A DNA stretch of 64,000 bases from Ruminococcaceae bacterium UBA7127 (GCA_002493005.1 DKXL01000003.1:31029-95028); one strand, 5' to 3'. Positions 1 through 9,381 are shown, counted from the first letter of the stretch. Notes: a model not told the origin generated them from the letters alone. Program-made: numbers and translations.

Positions 1-429
1 CTTACATCTAAATATACTTCTAATATTACTAACATTATACAATATCTTGTACGCAATTTTCAATAGCTTTTTCGTAATTTTTTTAATTTTAGTTAAAATT
101 TTGAATACAAGCGTATGTATAAAATTAATGACAGGGCAATATATTTTTTCCAAAATTCGTCCCACAGTCAGTCTGTAAACCGCAAAACCCAAAACTATTC
201 CGATTATCGCATAAACTCTTACGAATCCAATAAGGTACGCTATTGAAAAAATATACAGTGCAAGTGAGAGTGAAAATGTAAATACAAAGTCAAGAACAAA
301 CAACATCACCTTGTCGGGGCAAAGTGATATTCTGATTATCTTAATCACTCCGTAGAATACTCCCGCCCCAACACCAAGTATTAATGAGTATAAAAAGGCA
401 ATGGACTGCTGCAAAAAAGTTAGTTCCAT
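1..429 (-). CDS. yabQ: Spore cortex biosynthesis protein YabQ (partial, runs off the left edge)
   Basis: The frame is open from an ATG at 429 to base 1 (143 codons, no stop), so the C-terminus lies outside the window. The protein starts MELTFLQQSIAFLYSLILG and has several hydrophobic stretches in its first 90 residues (about residues 5-33, 45-65 and 68-85), followed by a Lys/Ile-rich basic region, as in the YabQ family of membrane proteins needed for cortex formation. It begins 9 bases after the yabP stop, the same order as yabP-yabQ in Bacillus. The identification rests on gene order and topology rather than a diagnostic motif. Confidence 0.8.
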   Translation of the reverse strand, partial: MELTFLQQSIAFLYSLILGVGAGVFYGVIKIIRISLCPDKVMLFVLDFVFTFSLSLALYIFSIAYLIGFVRVYAIIGIVLGFAVYRLTVGRILEKIYCPVINFIHTLVFKILTKIKKITKKLLKIAYKILYNVSNIRSIFRCK

Positions 430-438
430 ACAGTCACC

Positions 439-711
439 TTATTTGAACAGTTTTGACAAACGTGAACGTGAAGCATCACTGCCAATATACTGCAACGCAT
501 TGATTTTGCCGTCGATAGACACATCGCCTGTTTCAAGATTCAATTTGTCTATGTGCAGACGTTCTCCTTTGATTATAAGAAAACCTCCTGAGGTTTTTAC
601 ATTCACTGTTTCTTCATTAAAACCGCTGACATCCTCAGCACCTGTCAGTATTAATTTTGCTCTGTTATCAAGCATCAACGTGTGATTTTTTCCCTTTGGC
701 TGTTCGCTCAT
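439..711 (-). CDS. yabP: Sporulation protein YabP (YabP/YqfC family)
   Basis: This 90-aa protein has the compact beta-strand pattern of the YabP/YqfC family, with the typical core phrases LILTGAEDVSGFNEETV and GGFLIIKGERLHI. In Bacillus YabP is made in the mother cell and is needed for the cortex. The ATG at 711 has a strong ribosome site (GGAGG, 9 bases upstream). The gene order mazG, HU, S4 protein, yabP, yabQ is the classic spoVB-mazG-yabO-yabP-yabQ cluster, which supports the name. A gap of about 130 bp upstream holds its own promoter. Confidence 0.92.
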   Translation of the reverse strand: MSEQPKGKNHTLMLDNRAKLILTGAEDVSGFNEETVNVKTSGGFLIIKGERLHIDKLNLETGDVSIDGKINALQYIGSDASRSRLSKLFK

Positions 712-737
712 AAAAAAGTCCTCCGTATAAATTTATC

Positions 738-766
738 ATTATAATTTATACGAAGGCAACCGTAAA
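738..766 (-). promoter_or_regulatory. Predicted yabP promoter
   Basis: On the minus strand a TTTACG box (761-766) lies 17 bp from a TATAAT box (738-743), which fits a sigma-A promoter. The same stretch also contains ATATATT followed about 14 bp later by CGTATAAAT, loosely like a sigma-E promoter. Since yabP is sigma-E dependent in Bacillus, either reading is possible. Confidence 0.4.
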
Positions 767-844
767 TATATTCTTTTTTATTATCAATATACTGATTTGA
801 AAATTTGAAGAGCATACACATAAAATGAATCGGTATATTAACAT

Positions 845-1084
845 TTATACAGGTTCGTACATAGCAGAGGCATCTTCCTTGCGAACAACTTCTTTAACCT
901 CTGTTACTCTAACCTTTACCGATCGCGCACCAAGGGTTATTTCAATCACATCGCCGACCTTTACATCGTAAGATGCACGTGCAATTTTGTCGTTTACGGA
1001 AATTTTACCGGCGTCACAAGCCTCATTTGCAACAGTTCTTCGCTTTATTAAACGAGATACCTTTAGATATTTATCCAGTCGCAT
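845..1084 (-). CDS. rqcP: S4-domain RNA-binding protein, RqcP/YabO-like
   Basis: The 79-aa protein is almost entirely one S4 domain (MRLDKYLKVSRLIKRRTVAN then GKISVNDKIA), the fold of Hsp15 and of RqcP (formerly YabO). RqcP binds obstructed 50S subunits and helps RqcH add alanine tails to stalled nascent chains. I chose the ATG at 1084 because GGAGG precedes it by 6 bases; the open frame continues 16 codons upstream but those residues do not look like the family. The position between HU and yabP matches yabO in Bacillus. Confidence 0.88.
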   Translation of the reverse strand: MRLDKYLKVSRLIKRRTVANEACDAGKISVNDKIARASYDVKVGDVIEITLGARSVKVRVTEVKEVVRKEDASAMYEPV

Positions 1085-1148
1085 ATTACCTCCAAAAAGA
1101 AGGGGTAATGATACGGATGTATCATTACCCAATGTTTACAAAGTATAA

Positions 1149-1424
1149 TTACTTGTTTACAACATCCTTAAAGCCCTTACCTGCCTTGAATGCAGGAACC
1201 TTTGAAGCAGGAATCTCGATTGATTTACCTGTTCTTGGGTCACAACCTGTTCTTGCATTTCTCTGGCGCTGTTCAAAAGTACCGAAGCCTGCAACCTGAA
1301 GCTTCTCACCGGCAGCTACTGTGTCAATAATTGTGTCAATTGTAGCTGAAACAGCCTTTTCTGCATCCTTCTTTGAAAGTCCGCTCTTTTCTGCAACAGC
1401 AGCTACGAGTTCAGTTTTGTTCAT
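1149..1424 (-). CDS. hup: HU family DNA-binding protein
   Basis: This 91-aa histone-like protein has the full HU signature: MNKTELVAAVAEKSGL at the N-terminus, the GFGTFEQRQRNARTG core, and the arm that ends in IPASKVPAFKAGKGF with the minor-groove-intercalating proline. HU dimers bend and compact DNA. The ATG at 1424 follows GGAGG by 9 bases; codons further upstream belong to the overlapping mazG end. Clostridia often carry HU between mazG and the S4 gene, as here. It is probably co-transcribed with mazG (17-bp gap). Confidence 0.96.
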   Translation of the reverse strand: MNKTELVAAVAEKSGLSKKDAEKAVSATIDTIIDTVAAGEKLQVAGFGTFEQRQRNARTGCDPRTGKSIEIPASKVPAFKAGKGFKDVVNK

Positions 1425-1440
1425 TGTAATAAACCTCCAT

Positions 1441-2238
1441 TTAATTTTGTTTGTTTTTAACTTCATCCCAAAGGGAATCAAGCAACGATAATGGTGCCGT
1501 TTTCATATCTATTCCGCGCTCATTCGCAAGTTTTTCGACAGATGAAAAACGGTCTGTAAATTTGTCACAGGCATCATAAAGTGCATGCTCGCTGTCAATT
1601 TTGAGAAATCGTGAGACATTTACAACAGAAAACAATACATCTCCAAGCTCTTCTCGCTGATTATCTGCATCGTTATTTTTAATTGCATTTCTAAGCTCAT
1701 TACATTCTTCAAAAAGTTTATCAAGCGCACCATCAACATTTTCCCAGTCAAAGCCAACCTTTGCTGCTTTTTGCTGAATTTTTGCACTGCGCATCAACGA
1801 AGGCAATGCTCTTGACACACTTAAAATTGCCTGTGTCTGAGTCTTTTGTGACTTTGTCTGCATTTTGATTGCATCCCAGTTTTTAAGAACAGTTTCGGTG
1901 TTATCTGCCTCAACATTACCGAAAACATGAGGATGACGAATAATCAACTTTTTGCAGATACCGTCACAAACATCATTTATATTGAATGTTCCCTTTTCAC
2001 TTTCCATCTCAGAATGAAGCGCCACCTGAAGCAACACATCACCGAGTTCTTCCTTAAGTAAATTGAGATCATCCGTATCAATCGCCTCAATAGCCTCATA
2101 AGTTTCCTCAATAAAGTTTGAGCGAATTGATTTGTGGGTTTGTTCTCTGTCCCAAGGGCATCCGCCCGGGGAACGAAGAATCTTAACAATTTCAACTAAA
2201 TCATCAAAATTGTAACTTTCTTTTTCCTTAAAATCCAT
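1441..2238 (-). CDS. mazG: Nucleoside triphosphate pyrophosphohydrolase MazG
   Basis: The 265-aa protein contains two MazG modules. The N-terminal one starts near residue 13 (LVEIVKILRSPGGCPWDREQTH) and carries the EExxE metal-binding pattern (ETYEAIEAI then EELGDVLLQV); the second carries ECNELRNAI and EELGDVLFSVVN. MazG hydrolyses noncanonical and excess NTPs to NMP and pyrophosphate, and in Escherichia coli it influences ppGpp levels. Its length matches bacterial MazG. In Bacillus the homologue (YabN) is fused to a methylase domain, which is absent here. Confidence 0.95.
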   Translation of the reverse strand: MDFKEKESYNFDDLVEIVKILRSPGGCPWDREQTHKSIRSNFIEETYEAIEAIDTDDLNLLKEELGDVLLQVALHSEMESEKGTFNINDVCDGICKKLIIRHPHVFGNVEADNTETVLKNWDAIKMQTKSQKTQTQAILSVSRALPSLMRSAKIQQKAAKVGFDWENVDGALDKLFEECNELRNAIKNNDADNQREELGDVLFSVVNVSRFLKIDSEHALYDACDKFTDRFSSVEKLANERGIDMKTAPLSLLDSLWDEVKNKQN

Positions 2239-2296
2239 TCGATTATCTCCGCATAATTCAGAATATTTACTGCATTAAAGTTACTAATAATATATT

Positions 2297-4165
2297 TTAC
2301 TCAATTAATCCAAATTTTTCAAGTACTTTTGCGATTTTCTCACCTTTTGGCAAAAATTTAAGTTCAGTAGCTGTAAAAGCACGCAATATTAACAATATAA
2401 TAACATAAACCACTACTGCTGCTGCGACTGCGACTGCCACAGAACAGATTACCTCATATCTTCTGCCGAAATCTCCAAAGCTTATTACGTTATCCATAAG
2501 GCGGTATACGCCCCATGCTGTTGCTGCACTTGCAATGGCACCGATAAGCGGTTTTACAACGGTAGCAAACAAATTAGGCATAACCTTTGAATGCTTGATA
2601 AGCAAATACATACCAACGACAAGAATTACCGCATAAGCTATCAGCGAGCCGGCTGTTGCACCCTGAATGTTGACTGACGGAATGCTGACAAACATCCAAG
2701 TGACGCCGATTTTGATGAGCATACAAATAGTGTACAGCTTCATAGGCAAATCCACTCTGCCTATACCTTGTAACATACTGCACACAGGGGTTGACGCCGC
2801 AGTAAATATTGTTGTGATGCCCATAAGCATAAGGATATTACCGCCTGTTCTTGTAATGAGATCATCAAAGAACACCATTTCCATTACCGGAGAAGCAAGA
2901 GCAGTAAGTCCAAGCGACATTGGCAGTGTAAACAGCATTGTCATACGAATAACTGTTTCTATTGACCTTTTTAATTCATCTTTATTGCCCTTTGTCCACG
3001 CACTTGTAACATTGGGCATTGCACTTGAACCAAACACCTGAGTAACAGCAGTTACAAGCTGCATAAAAGTCAGTGCAGCAGAGTAACATCCCCACAGATT
3101 GGTGTGGATTGTAGTAGCGTGTCCTTTGAACATTTCGGGCGGAAAATACCAAGAATACTGCGCCTGTAATGCCTCGGGATTAGTTTCTATCATATTGAGG
3201 AGTACTCGCTGGATAATAATCTGGTCAATCAGTGAGCCTAAGCTCATTACAAGAGCACCTAAAGCAGTAGGAATTGCAGTTTTGCAAATCCTGATAAAGG
3301 TTTCTCTCTTTGAGCGTGCATCAATAGAGTTTTTGTAATATTCCTCGGGAATACCGTCACCCAAAACCTTGTAGCGAATAAAGACAAACAAAAACGACGC
3401 ACAGCTGCCGAGAGTAATACCCATAATTGCTCCTGCAACCGAGAATGCAACAATAGTTTGGTATGCGTCCTTTATATTACCGAACGCCATTCCGAACACA
3501 GTTCCGTTTTCAGCGTATGAATTCATACCGGCAACTGCTATAACATATGCAAGCAAAGCGCCTATAAACAGCTTAACACAAGCCTCAATTATCTCAGAAA
3601 TTGCAGTAGGCGCCATATTGCGCTGTCCCTCAAAATATCCGCGGTAAATAGATACAAGACAGCCAAAAAGGACTGTAGGTGCAAGACAAAGCATTGCGTA
3701 AATAGAATAAGGCGACTTGATAATATTTACATAGATAAAGCTTGCGCCGACAAGGATAAGAAACGAAGCAACGCCGACAACGATGAAAAACGGCACAGAT
3801 ATTTTGTGTATCAGCTTAACATCCTTGTAGCGTTTTTGTGCAGTGCTTTCGGATACAAGACGGGATATTGCAATAGGAAGTCCGCCTGTTGCAACGGTAA
3901 AGATTACTACAAATATTTCGTAGGCATTACTGTAAAGTCCGAGTCCAAAGGAGGTAAAATCCTGAGTCATTGTGCCGTTTGCAAGCTCCACAGTGTATGA
4001 TATGCTTGAAAACACACTACTCAAAATCACCTTGTCAAGAAGTCCGAATATCTTAACAACCACCATACTGAGAGTTAAGATTGCCGCTCCCCTTACGAAG
4101 GTCTGCGACACGTCGCTTTCTGCCCTGGCAACTGCATTATATTTTTTGTTTAATTTTTTAGACAA
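2297..4165 (-). CDS. spoVB: SpoVB/MurJ-type lipid flippase (polysaccharide biosynthesis protein)
   Basis: This 622-aa protein has about 14 hydrophobic segments and belongs to the MVF/MOP flippase superfamily that includes SpoVB, YtgP and MurJ. Typical features are the N-terminal SQTFVRGAAILTLSMVVVKIFGLLDKV and the GGLPIAISRLVSE phrase of the second helix. Such proteins move lipid-linked glycan precursors across the membrane; SpoVB is required for spore cortex synthesis. At about 620 aa it is longer than the usual 520-550, mainly through a loop between residues 205 and 250 and one near 345. The position directly before mazG matches the spoVB-mazG order of Bacillus. Whether it acts only in sporulation or as the general lipid II flippase cannot be decided from sequence. 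Confidence 0.85.
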   Translation of the reverse strand: MSKKLNKKYNAVARAESDVSQTFVRGAAILTLSMVVVKIFGLLDKVILSSVFSSISYTVELANGTMTQDFTSFGLGLYSNAYEIFVVIFTVATGGLPIAISRLVSESTAQKRYKDVKLIHKISVPFFIVVGVASFLILVGASFIYVNIIKSPYSIYAMLCLAPTVLFGCLVSIYRGYFEGQRNMAPTAISEIIEACVKLFIGALLAYVIAVAGMNSYAENGTVFGMAFGNIKDAYQTIVAFSVAGAIMGITLGSCASFLFVFIRYKVLGDGIPEEYYKNSIDARSKRETFIRICKTAIPTALGALVMSLGSLIDQIIIQRVLLNMIETNPEALQAQYSWYFPPEMFKGHATTIHTNLWGCYSAALTFMQLVTAVTQVFGSSAMPNVTSAWTKGNKDELKRSIETVIRMTMLFTLPMSLGLTALASPVMEMVFFDDLITRTGGNILMLMGITTIFTAASTPVCSMLQGIGRVDLPMKLYTICMLIKIGVTWMFVSIPSVNIQGATAGSLIAYAVILVVGMYLLIKHSKVMPNLFATVVKPLIGAIASAATAWGVYRLMDNVISFGDFGRRYEVICSVAVAVAAAVVVYVIILLILRAFTATELKFLPKGEKIAKVLEKFGLIE

Positions 4166-4185
4166 ATTAAATCACCCGTTGTTTA

Positions 4186-4587
4186 TTAAATACATTCACT
4201 TTTATCTCTTGGCTCTTCGTCAAGCTTTGCACCACAAATATTGCAAAAAGCAGAGTTCTTAGGTAAAAATGCGTTGCACTGCGGGCATTTCTTTTGATTT
4301 TTTGAAGCAGCAATATGCTCGTTGATAATGCTCAGGTTTTCTTTAAGTTCAGTTATTTCAGCAACTATCTGTTCTATTTCCTTTGTCATATCAATATTCT
4401 GAACATTTTCTTTATAAGTGAGAGCACCTAAATCACGAAGTTTTTTGTTAATTTCGCCTCTGATTTCAGCAGCAGTAAACTTGTGCTTTGAAGCATCGCG
4501 AACTGCTGTCGCCTTTTGAGAAACTGCGTTGGCAGCGGCTTTTGCATTAACAACTACGTCGTCAAAAATTCCATCAAATTTTCCCAT
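4186..4587 (-). CDS. Zinc-ribbon protein with coiled coil, function unknown
   Basis: The 133-aa protein has an N-terminal helical part (residues 1-50), a predicted coiled coil (about 60-95, rich in E, I and L), and a C-terminal zinc ribbon with CPQC near residue 102 and CNIC near residue 116. Such small zinc-ribbon proteins are common in Clostridia and have no assigned role. It is the first gene of the cluster that leads into spoVB (20-bp gap) and has its own promoter. A ribosome site AAAGG precedes the ATG by about 10 bases. Confidence 0.75.
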   Translation of the reverse strand: MGKFDGIFDDVVVNAKAAANAVSQKATAVRDASKHKFTAAEIRGEINKKLRDLGALTYKENVQNIDMTKEIEQIVAEITELKENLSIINEHIAASKNQKKCPQCNAFLPKNSAFCNICGAKLDEEPRDKSECI

Positions 4588-4620
4588 AATAAAAGCAACC
4601 TTTCGTTTACAATATTTTAT

Positions 4621-4649
4621 ATTCTATCACTATTGAAAGCAATAATCAA
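4621..4649 (-). promoter_or_regulatory. Predicted sigma-A promoter for the zinc-ribbon/spoVB/mazG operon
   Basis: On the minus strand TTGATT (4644-4649) is separated by 17 bp from TAGAAT (4621-4626). It sits in the 69-bp gap between hemZ and the zinc-ribbon gene, and the arms of a short inverted repeat (CTATTGA/TCAATAG) overlap the -35 region. Confidence 0.5.
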
Positions 4650-4656
4650 TAGCGGC

Positions 4657-6093
4657 TCAGCCATAAAAATCAGTAATAGCGGATTTTCTCTTAATTATTT
4701 CATCAAAATGGTCAACGTATTCATAGGGATATTTATAATTGAATATACGCTGAAGATACTCGGGATTCTGCCTTTTCAGCTTTGTTACTCCGCCTGAACC
4801 GCAAGCAAGTATTGTATGCGTTTCGTCCATAACATAAACGTTGTATAAGCTCTCATATCCCTTGAGCGACCAGCCCACATTCTCAAGGTTGCCTACCATT
4901 CGGCTCTGACGGTACATATAATATGGTATGTATTGTCGTGCCTGTAATATTCGCTGTGCGTAATCAAGCATCTGTACAGCTTCAGCTGCCCCCTGCTTGT
5001 CAAGAGTGACTCCTTGAGTTGTGAGAGTTGAGGCACGCTTCATACACAAGGTATGAACTGTAATGCATTCAGGATTCATACTGAGAATGGAGTCAAGCGA
5101 TTGCTTAAAGCTTAAAAATGTATCGGTAGGCAAGCCAGCTATTAAATCGGTATTGATATTATCAAATCCACACTTGCGTGCAAGAGAGAAAGCATCAAAA
5201 AACTGCTGTGCAGTATGTTTTCTGCCTATTTTTATAAGTACATCATCGCTTGTTGTCTGCGGATTTATGCTGATTCTGTCAACTTTATTTTCTTTTAAAG
5301 CACAAAGTCGTTCGGCATTGATTGTGTCGGGTCTGCCTGCTTCAACAGTAAACTCACGACACGTGTTCATATTGAAGTTCTCATTTACACAAGATAACAC
5401 CTTGTCCAGCTGTTCCGCACTGAGCGTTGTAGGAGTTCCGCCGCCGAAATAAACGGTTTCAAGCCTCAACCCAAGTTTTGCGGCAATCTGCGCTGTGTGC
5501 TTTATCTCCTCACACAAGAGATTAACATATGGTTCAATCAGCTTTTCGGCTCTCTCAATCGAAGCCATTACAAACGAACAATAACTGCACCGTGACGGAC
5601 AAAAAGGAATGCCGACATACAAACTGAAAGAATTTGATTGTGACAAATCAAGTATTTTCTTCTCGTTTGCTTCGGTTTGTCTTGCAAGTGCAAATTTTTT
5701 ATCACTTACATAAAAGTCATTTTTAAATTTATCATTTGCCGCCGATTCGTCCATTTCATCTGTAAGACGTCTTAAGAGTTTTACGGGACGAACGCCTGTA
5801 AGGATTCCCCACGGTTGAGTTATTCCCGTAAATTCACAAAGAATTGAATATAAAAGCTGTGCAGAATAAAGCTCGTTGTCATCATCGTTATCTGCCTTGC
5901 GGCAAGTAGACGACTTTGAAAAATCCGAGATATTAACTGCAACCTTTATAATATCAGACACCTCAGTGTAAACATATGGCGGAACAAGTGTTTCAAATTC
6001 CTTATAAACCGTTATTTTCTCGTTTGGAAAAAAGAGTCGTGTAAGATTTTCAAGTTCAAAATGAAACGTATGATTTTTTACATATAAATTCAT
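4657..6093 (-). CDS. hemZ: Coproporphyrinogen dehydrogenase-type radical SAM protein HemZ
   Basis: The 478-aa protein has the radical SAM cluster CPSRCSYC (Cys 165, 169 and 172) preceded by the HemN-like YVGIPFCP start, and later GGGTPTTL and the TDLIAGLP motif. The roughly 150-residue N-terminal extension is typical of the HemZ branch rather than of HemN or HemW. HemZ is annotated as an oxygen-independent coproporphyrinogen oxidase, although its heme role in anaerobes without a full heme pathway is doubtful. It starts 2 bp after the metallo-hydrolase stop, so it belongs to the rel-dtd operon, a common arrangement in Clostridia. Confidence 0.88.
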   Translation of the reverse strand: MNLYVKNHTFHFELENLTRLFFPNEKITVYKEFETLVPPYVYTEVSDIIKVAVNISDFSKSSTCRKADNDDDNELYSAQLLYSILCEFTGITQPWGILTGVRPVKLLRRLTDEMDESAANDKFKNDFYVSDKKFALARQTEANEKKILDLSQSNSFSLYVGIPFCPSRCSYCSFVMASIERAEKLIEPYVNLLCEEIKHTAQIAAKLGLRLETVYFGGGTPTTLSAEQLDKVLSCVNENFNMNTCREFTVEAGRPDTINAERLCALKENKVDRISINPQTTSDDVLIKIGRKHTAQQFFDAFSLARKCGFDNINTDLIAGLPTDTFLSFKQSLDSILSMNPECITVHTLCMKRASTLTTQGVTLDKQGAAEAVQMLDYAQRILQARQYIPYYMYRQSRMVGNLENVGWSLKGYESLYNVYVMDETHTILACGSGGVTKLKRQNPEYLQRIFNYKYPYEYVDHFDEIIKRKSAITDFYG

Positions 6094-6094
6094 A

Positions 6095-6721
6095 TTACAA
6101 AGTTCTCATAATCGGATTGTATTTTCTCTCGTGTGAAAGCGTTGAAAGCTGACCGTGACCCGGAATTATCTTATAATCGCCGTCAAGATTTTTAAGCTTT
6201 TTGATTGACTGCAATATTTGCTGAGAATCACCGGTCGGCAAATCGGTTCTGCCGTAGGACTCACAGAACAGCGTATCTCCCGTAATTATAGTGTCGTCAA
6301 AAATATATGAGCCGCATCCTGAAGTGTGACCCGGCGTGGTGATATAAGTGATTTTTGTGTCGCCCAAGAGAAAAGTATCATTATCGTCAAGCAAGATATC
6401 TGCCGAAAACGGTTCAAGACTTACACCATGATATGCACTCAGATTAAGCATCGGCTTGCTGAGAAACTCATTGTTAAGTCTGCCGGTCACTATTTTTGCT
6501 CCGTACTTTTCAGCAAGCTGCTTTGCATAACTGATGTGATCATAATGACCGTGAGTAAGAATAACATACTCAAGCCTGCCGCCATCTGCATCAATTCTGC
6601 TGTTCAGCTTCTCTGACTTGTCACCGGGGTCAACAACGGCTGACTTGCCTGTTGACTCATCAACAAGGTAACAGCAATTTGTCATAAGATCAGTTACGTT
6701 ATATATATCTACTTTAATCAT
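6095..6721 (-). CDS. MBL-fold metallo-hydrolase (glyoxalase II-like)
   Basis: This 208-aa protein shows the metallo-beta-lactamase metal signature THGHYDH (His57, His59, Asp61, His62), then TPGHTSG and a final PGHGQ, which supply the remaining ligands. The family includes hydroxyacylglutathione hydrolase and YqgX-type hydrolases. Its start ATG overlaps the dtd stop (ATGA type), indicating translational coupling. The substrate cannot be told from sequence. Confidence 0.9.
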   Translation of the reverse strand: MIKVDIYNVTDLMTNCCYLVDESTGKSAVVDPGDKSEKLNSRIDADGGRLEYVILTHGHYDHISYAKQLAEKYGAKIVTGRLNNEFLSKPMLNLSAYHGVSLEPFSADILLDDNDTFLLGDTKITYITTPGHTSGCGSYIFDDTIITGDTLFCESYGRTDLPTGDSQQILQSIKKLKNLDGDYKIIPGHGQLSTLSHERKYNPIMRTL

Positions 6722-7170
6722 TTTTTTAAGTCCTTTGAATTGATTTCTATAGTCACAGGTCCGTCATTTATAAGAGAAACCTGCATATCTGCGCCAAATA
6801 CGCCCTTTTGAACAGGGATATTGTTGTTGAGAATTTTTTGGCAAAAATATTCATATAGCGGTTCAGCCGTGTCAGGTCGTGCAGCAGTCATAAAATTCGG
6901 TCGTCTGCCGTGCGAACAATCAGCGCAAAGTGTAAAATTTGAAATTACCAGCACTGAACCCGAAACATCAGAAAGCGACAAATTCATTTTATCGTTTTCA
7001 TCAGTAAAAATTCTAAGTCCTGAGATTTTGTCTGCAAGTACCTCAGCGTCCTTTTGGGTATCACCGTTTTCAACACCCAGCAAAACAAGAAATCCGTTTT
7101 CAATTTTTCCTGCTATATTGTTTTCAACTTCAACCTGAGCCTTTGAAACTCGCTGCAAAATTGCTTTCAT
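6718..7170 (-). CDS. dtd: D-aminoacyl-tRNA deacylase
   Basis: At 150 aa this is a full-length Dtd, the proofreading enzyme that removes D-amino acids from mischarged tRNA. It has the MKAILQRVSKAQVEV start, a TLCADCSHGRRPNF segment in place of the SQFTL region (here SNFTL) and the NDGPVTIEI cross-subunit Gly-cisPro motif that forms the active site. The gene is directly downstream of rel (15-bp gap), the order seen in most Firmicutes. Confidence 0.95.
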   Translation of the reverse strand: MKAILQRVSKAQVEVENNIAGKIENGFLVLLGVENGDTQKDAEVLADKISGLRIFTDENDKMNLSLSDVSGSVLVISNFTLCADCSHGRRPNFMTAARPDTAEPLYEYFCQKILNNNIPVQKGVFGADMQVSLINDGPVTIEINSKDLKK

Positions 7171-7185
7171 CGTAATCCCTTTCGA

Positions 7186-9381
7186 TTAAATTCTTTTAAC
7201 TTCCACAGTGCCGTTAATATCGGAAAGCTTGGATATTACACCTCTGAGATGGTTTCTGCCCATAACGTCAATAGTTGCAGTTACAACAGCTTTGCCGTCG
7301 TCAAGTTCACGAGAATTGAGCGAATGTATAAAAATGTGCATATTGGAAAGTTTGATTGTTACGTCTGCAAGCAGACCTGTACGGTCTGTTGCGGTAATTT
7401 GAAGTGTACTGCGGAATGCTTCGCCGATTTCATCCTCCCAATAGCAACTTACCCAACGTTCCGGCTGTTCACAGTTTGATAAGTCTTTCGGAACATTTGT
7501 GCAATGACGATTGTGAATTGAAACACCGTAGCCGCGGGTAATGTAACCGATTATATCGTCACCCGGCAAAGGATTGCAGCACTTAGAAAACTTGACAAGC
7601 ACATCGTCTGTACCCTCAATAACTACGCCTGCATTTGCCTTTTTGCGCTTAACGGGAGCCTGCGGAACATCTAACTCTTCTATATTTGATGCAAAGGTTT
7701 TTTGGTACTCTTCCTTGAGTCTTGGCATAATCTTCCAAAGCTGAATTCCGCCGTAACCGATTGCAGCATAAAAATCGTCCATTGTATTATACTGCTTTTT
7801 TATCATTAACTTTTGGAAAAAATCTGCATATTCTTCCTCGGTAAGACTTATACCGTGGCGCTTGAACTCCTTTTCAAGCAACTGCTTGCCTTCAATGATA
7901 TTTTCATCACGCTTTTCGTGCTTGTACCACTGACGGATTTTAGATTTTGCGGACGCTGTTTTGCAAATGTCAATCCACGACTTGTTTGGATGCTCTTCTT
8001 TTTGGGTGATAATCTCACAGATATCACCTGTCTTGAGTTTGTAGTCGATAGAAACTATCTTGCCGTTGATTTTAGCGCCTACCATTCTGTGACCGACTTG
8101 TGTGTGGATAATGTAAGCCATATCAATCGGAGTTGAGCCCTGAGGAAGATTAAATACGTCGCCTTTCGGACTAAACACATACACGTCGTTCTCGGCAAAA
8201 TCGTTTCTTATATTTTTGGCAATATCGGTAACATCCTCAGCTTCGAGCTGATCCAAAATCATCTTCTTAACCTTTTGAATGTTATCGGTGAGTTTGTCAT
8301 CGTTGTTGCCTTCAGGACCCATTCCAAGCTTATACTTCCAATGGGCGGCAATTCCGTATTCTGCTGTGTAATGCATCTCCCATGTGCGAATCTGTACCTC
8401 AAACGGGATTGCATTTTTGTCAAGCACAGTGGTATGGAGCGACTGGTACATATTCGGCTTGGGCATTGAAATATAGTCCTTGAACCTGTTTGGGATAGGC
8501 TTGAATATATCGTGAACAACACCCAAAACATTGTAGCAGTCGGAAAGTGAATCAACGATTACGCGCACGGCAAATATATCAAAAATTTGATCCATCGTTT
8601 TGCCCTGCATATAAGTTTTGCGATAGATGCTGTTTACGCTCTTTACTCGTCCGCTGATGTACACGTTTGGAATAGTTTCCTCGGTTTTTTCTATAATCTG
8701 CCGTTTTATATCATCAATGAACTTATCTCTGCCCTCTTCTGTGAGCTGGATAGTATCTTCGATTTCTTTGTAGCCAACCGGGTCAAGGTATTGCAGTGAG
8801 CGGTCTTCAAGCTCATCTTTAATCGTTTTAATACCGAGTCGGTGTGCGATTGGCGCAAATACCTGCATATTTTCAAGCGATTTATCTCTGCGCTTCTGCT
8901 CGGGCATACAATCCATTGTACGCATATTGTGCAGTCTGTCGGCAAGTTTTATAATAATTACACGTATATCATCTGCCATTGCAATAAGCATTTTGCGGAT
9001 ATTCTCAGCCTGCTGCATCTCACGCGATGAATACGAAATCTTTGAAATTTTAGTTACACCGTCAATAAGCTTTGCAACATCAGGGCCGAACATCTTTTTT
9101 ATCTCGTCAAGCGACACAACGGTATCCTCAACAACATCGTGCAACAATGCGCCGCAAATTGAATCCGTATCCATTCCCAACTCAGCAACTATGCAGGCTA
9201 CTGAAGTAGGATGTAAAATGTATGGTATTCCCGATACTCTGCGCTGGTCGCCATGCGATTTTTCGGCAAATTTGTATGCTTTTGTTATTTTTTCTAAATC
9301 ATATGGTTCTGCGGCAACTGAAAGGATTTTTTGAAGTTCTGAAAAATCCTGATAATGCGCCACATTTGTATATTTTCCCAT
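7186..9381 (-). CDS. rel: Bifunctional (p)ppGpp synthetase/hydrolase Rel
   Basis: The 731-aa protein has every module of a long RSH enzyme: an HD hydrolase domain with His43 and the HDVVED motif at 81-86, a synthetase domain near residues 230-345 (KSVNSIYRKTYMQG and YQSLHTTV), a TGS domain near 390-450 (VYVFSPKGDVFNLPQGSTP), a zinc-finger/helical region with CCNPLPGD, and a C-terminal ACT domain. Both catalytic centres look intact, so it should make and degrade the alarmone. It shares its end with recJ (stop of recJ at 9381). Confidence 0.97.
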   Translation of the reverse strand: MGKYTNVAHYQDFSELQKILSVAAEPYDLEKITKAYKFAEKSHGDQRRVSGIPYILHPTSVACIVAELGMDTDSICGALLHDVVEDTVVSLDEIKKMFGPDVAKLIDGVTKISKISYSSREMQQAENIRKMLIAMADDIRVIIIKLADRLHNMRTMDCMPEQKRRDKSLENMQVFAPIAHRLGIKTIKDELEDRSLQYLDPVGYKEIEDTIQLTEEGRDKFIDDIKRQIIEKTEETIPNVYISGRVKSVNSIYRKTYMQGKTMDQIFDIFAVRVIVDSLSDCYNVLGVVHDIFKPIPNRFKDYISMPKPNMYQSLHTTVLDKNAIPFEVQIRTWEMHYTAEYGIAAHWKYKLGMGPEGNNDDKLTDNIQKVKKMILDQLEAEDVTDIAKNIRNDFAENDVYVFSPKGDVFNLPQGSTPIDMAYIIHTQVGHRMVGAKINGKIVSIDYKLKTGDICEIITQKEEHPNKSWIDICKTASAKSKIRQWYKHEKRDENIIEGKQLLEKEFKRHGISLTEEEYADFFQKLMIKKQYNTMDDFYAAIGYGGIQLWKIMPRLKEEYQKTFASNIEELDVPQAPVKRKKANAGVVIEGTDDVLVKFSKCCNPLPGDDIIGYITRGYGVSIHNRHCTNVPKDLSNCEQPERWVSCYWEDEIGEAFRSTLQITATDRTGLLADVTIKLSNMHIFIHSLNSRELDDGKAVVTATIDVMGRNHLRGVISKLSDINGTVEVKRI

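Noticed and set aside
401..685. 94-codon plus-strand frame opposite yabP
   Set aside because: It is the antisense shadow of yabP, has no ribosome site and would overlap yabP and the start of yabQ almost completely.
5063..5452. 129-codon plus-strand frame
   Set aside because: It lies inside hemZ on the opposite strand and its protein has no family-like composition.
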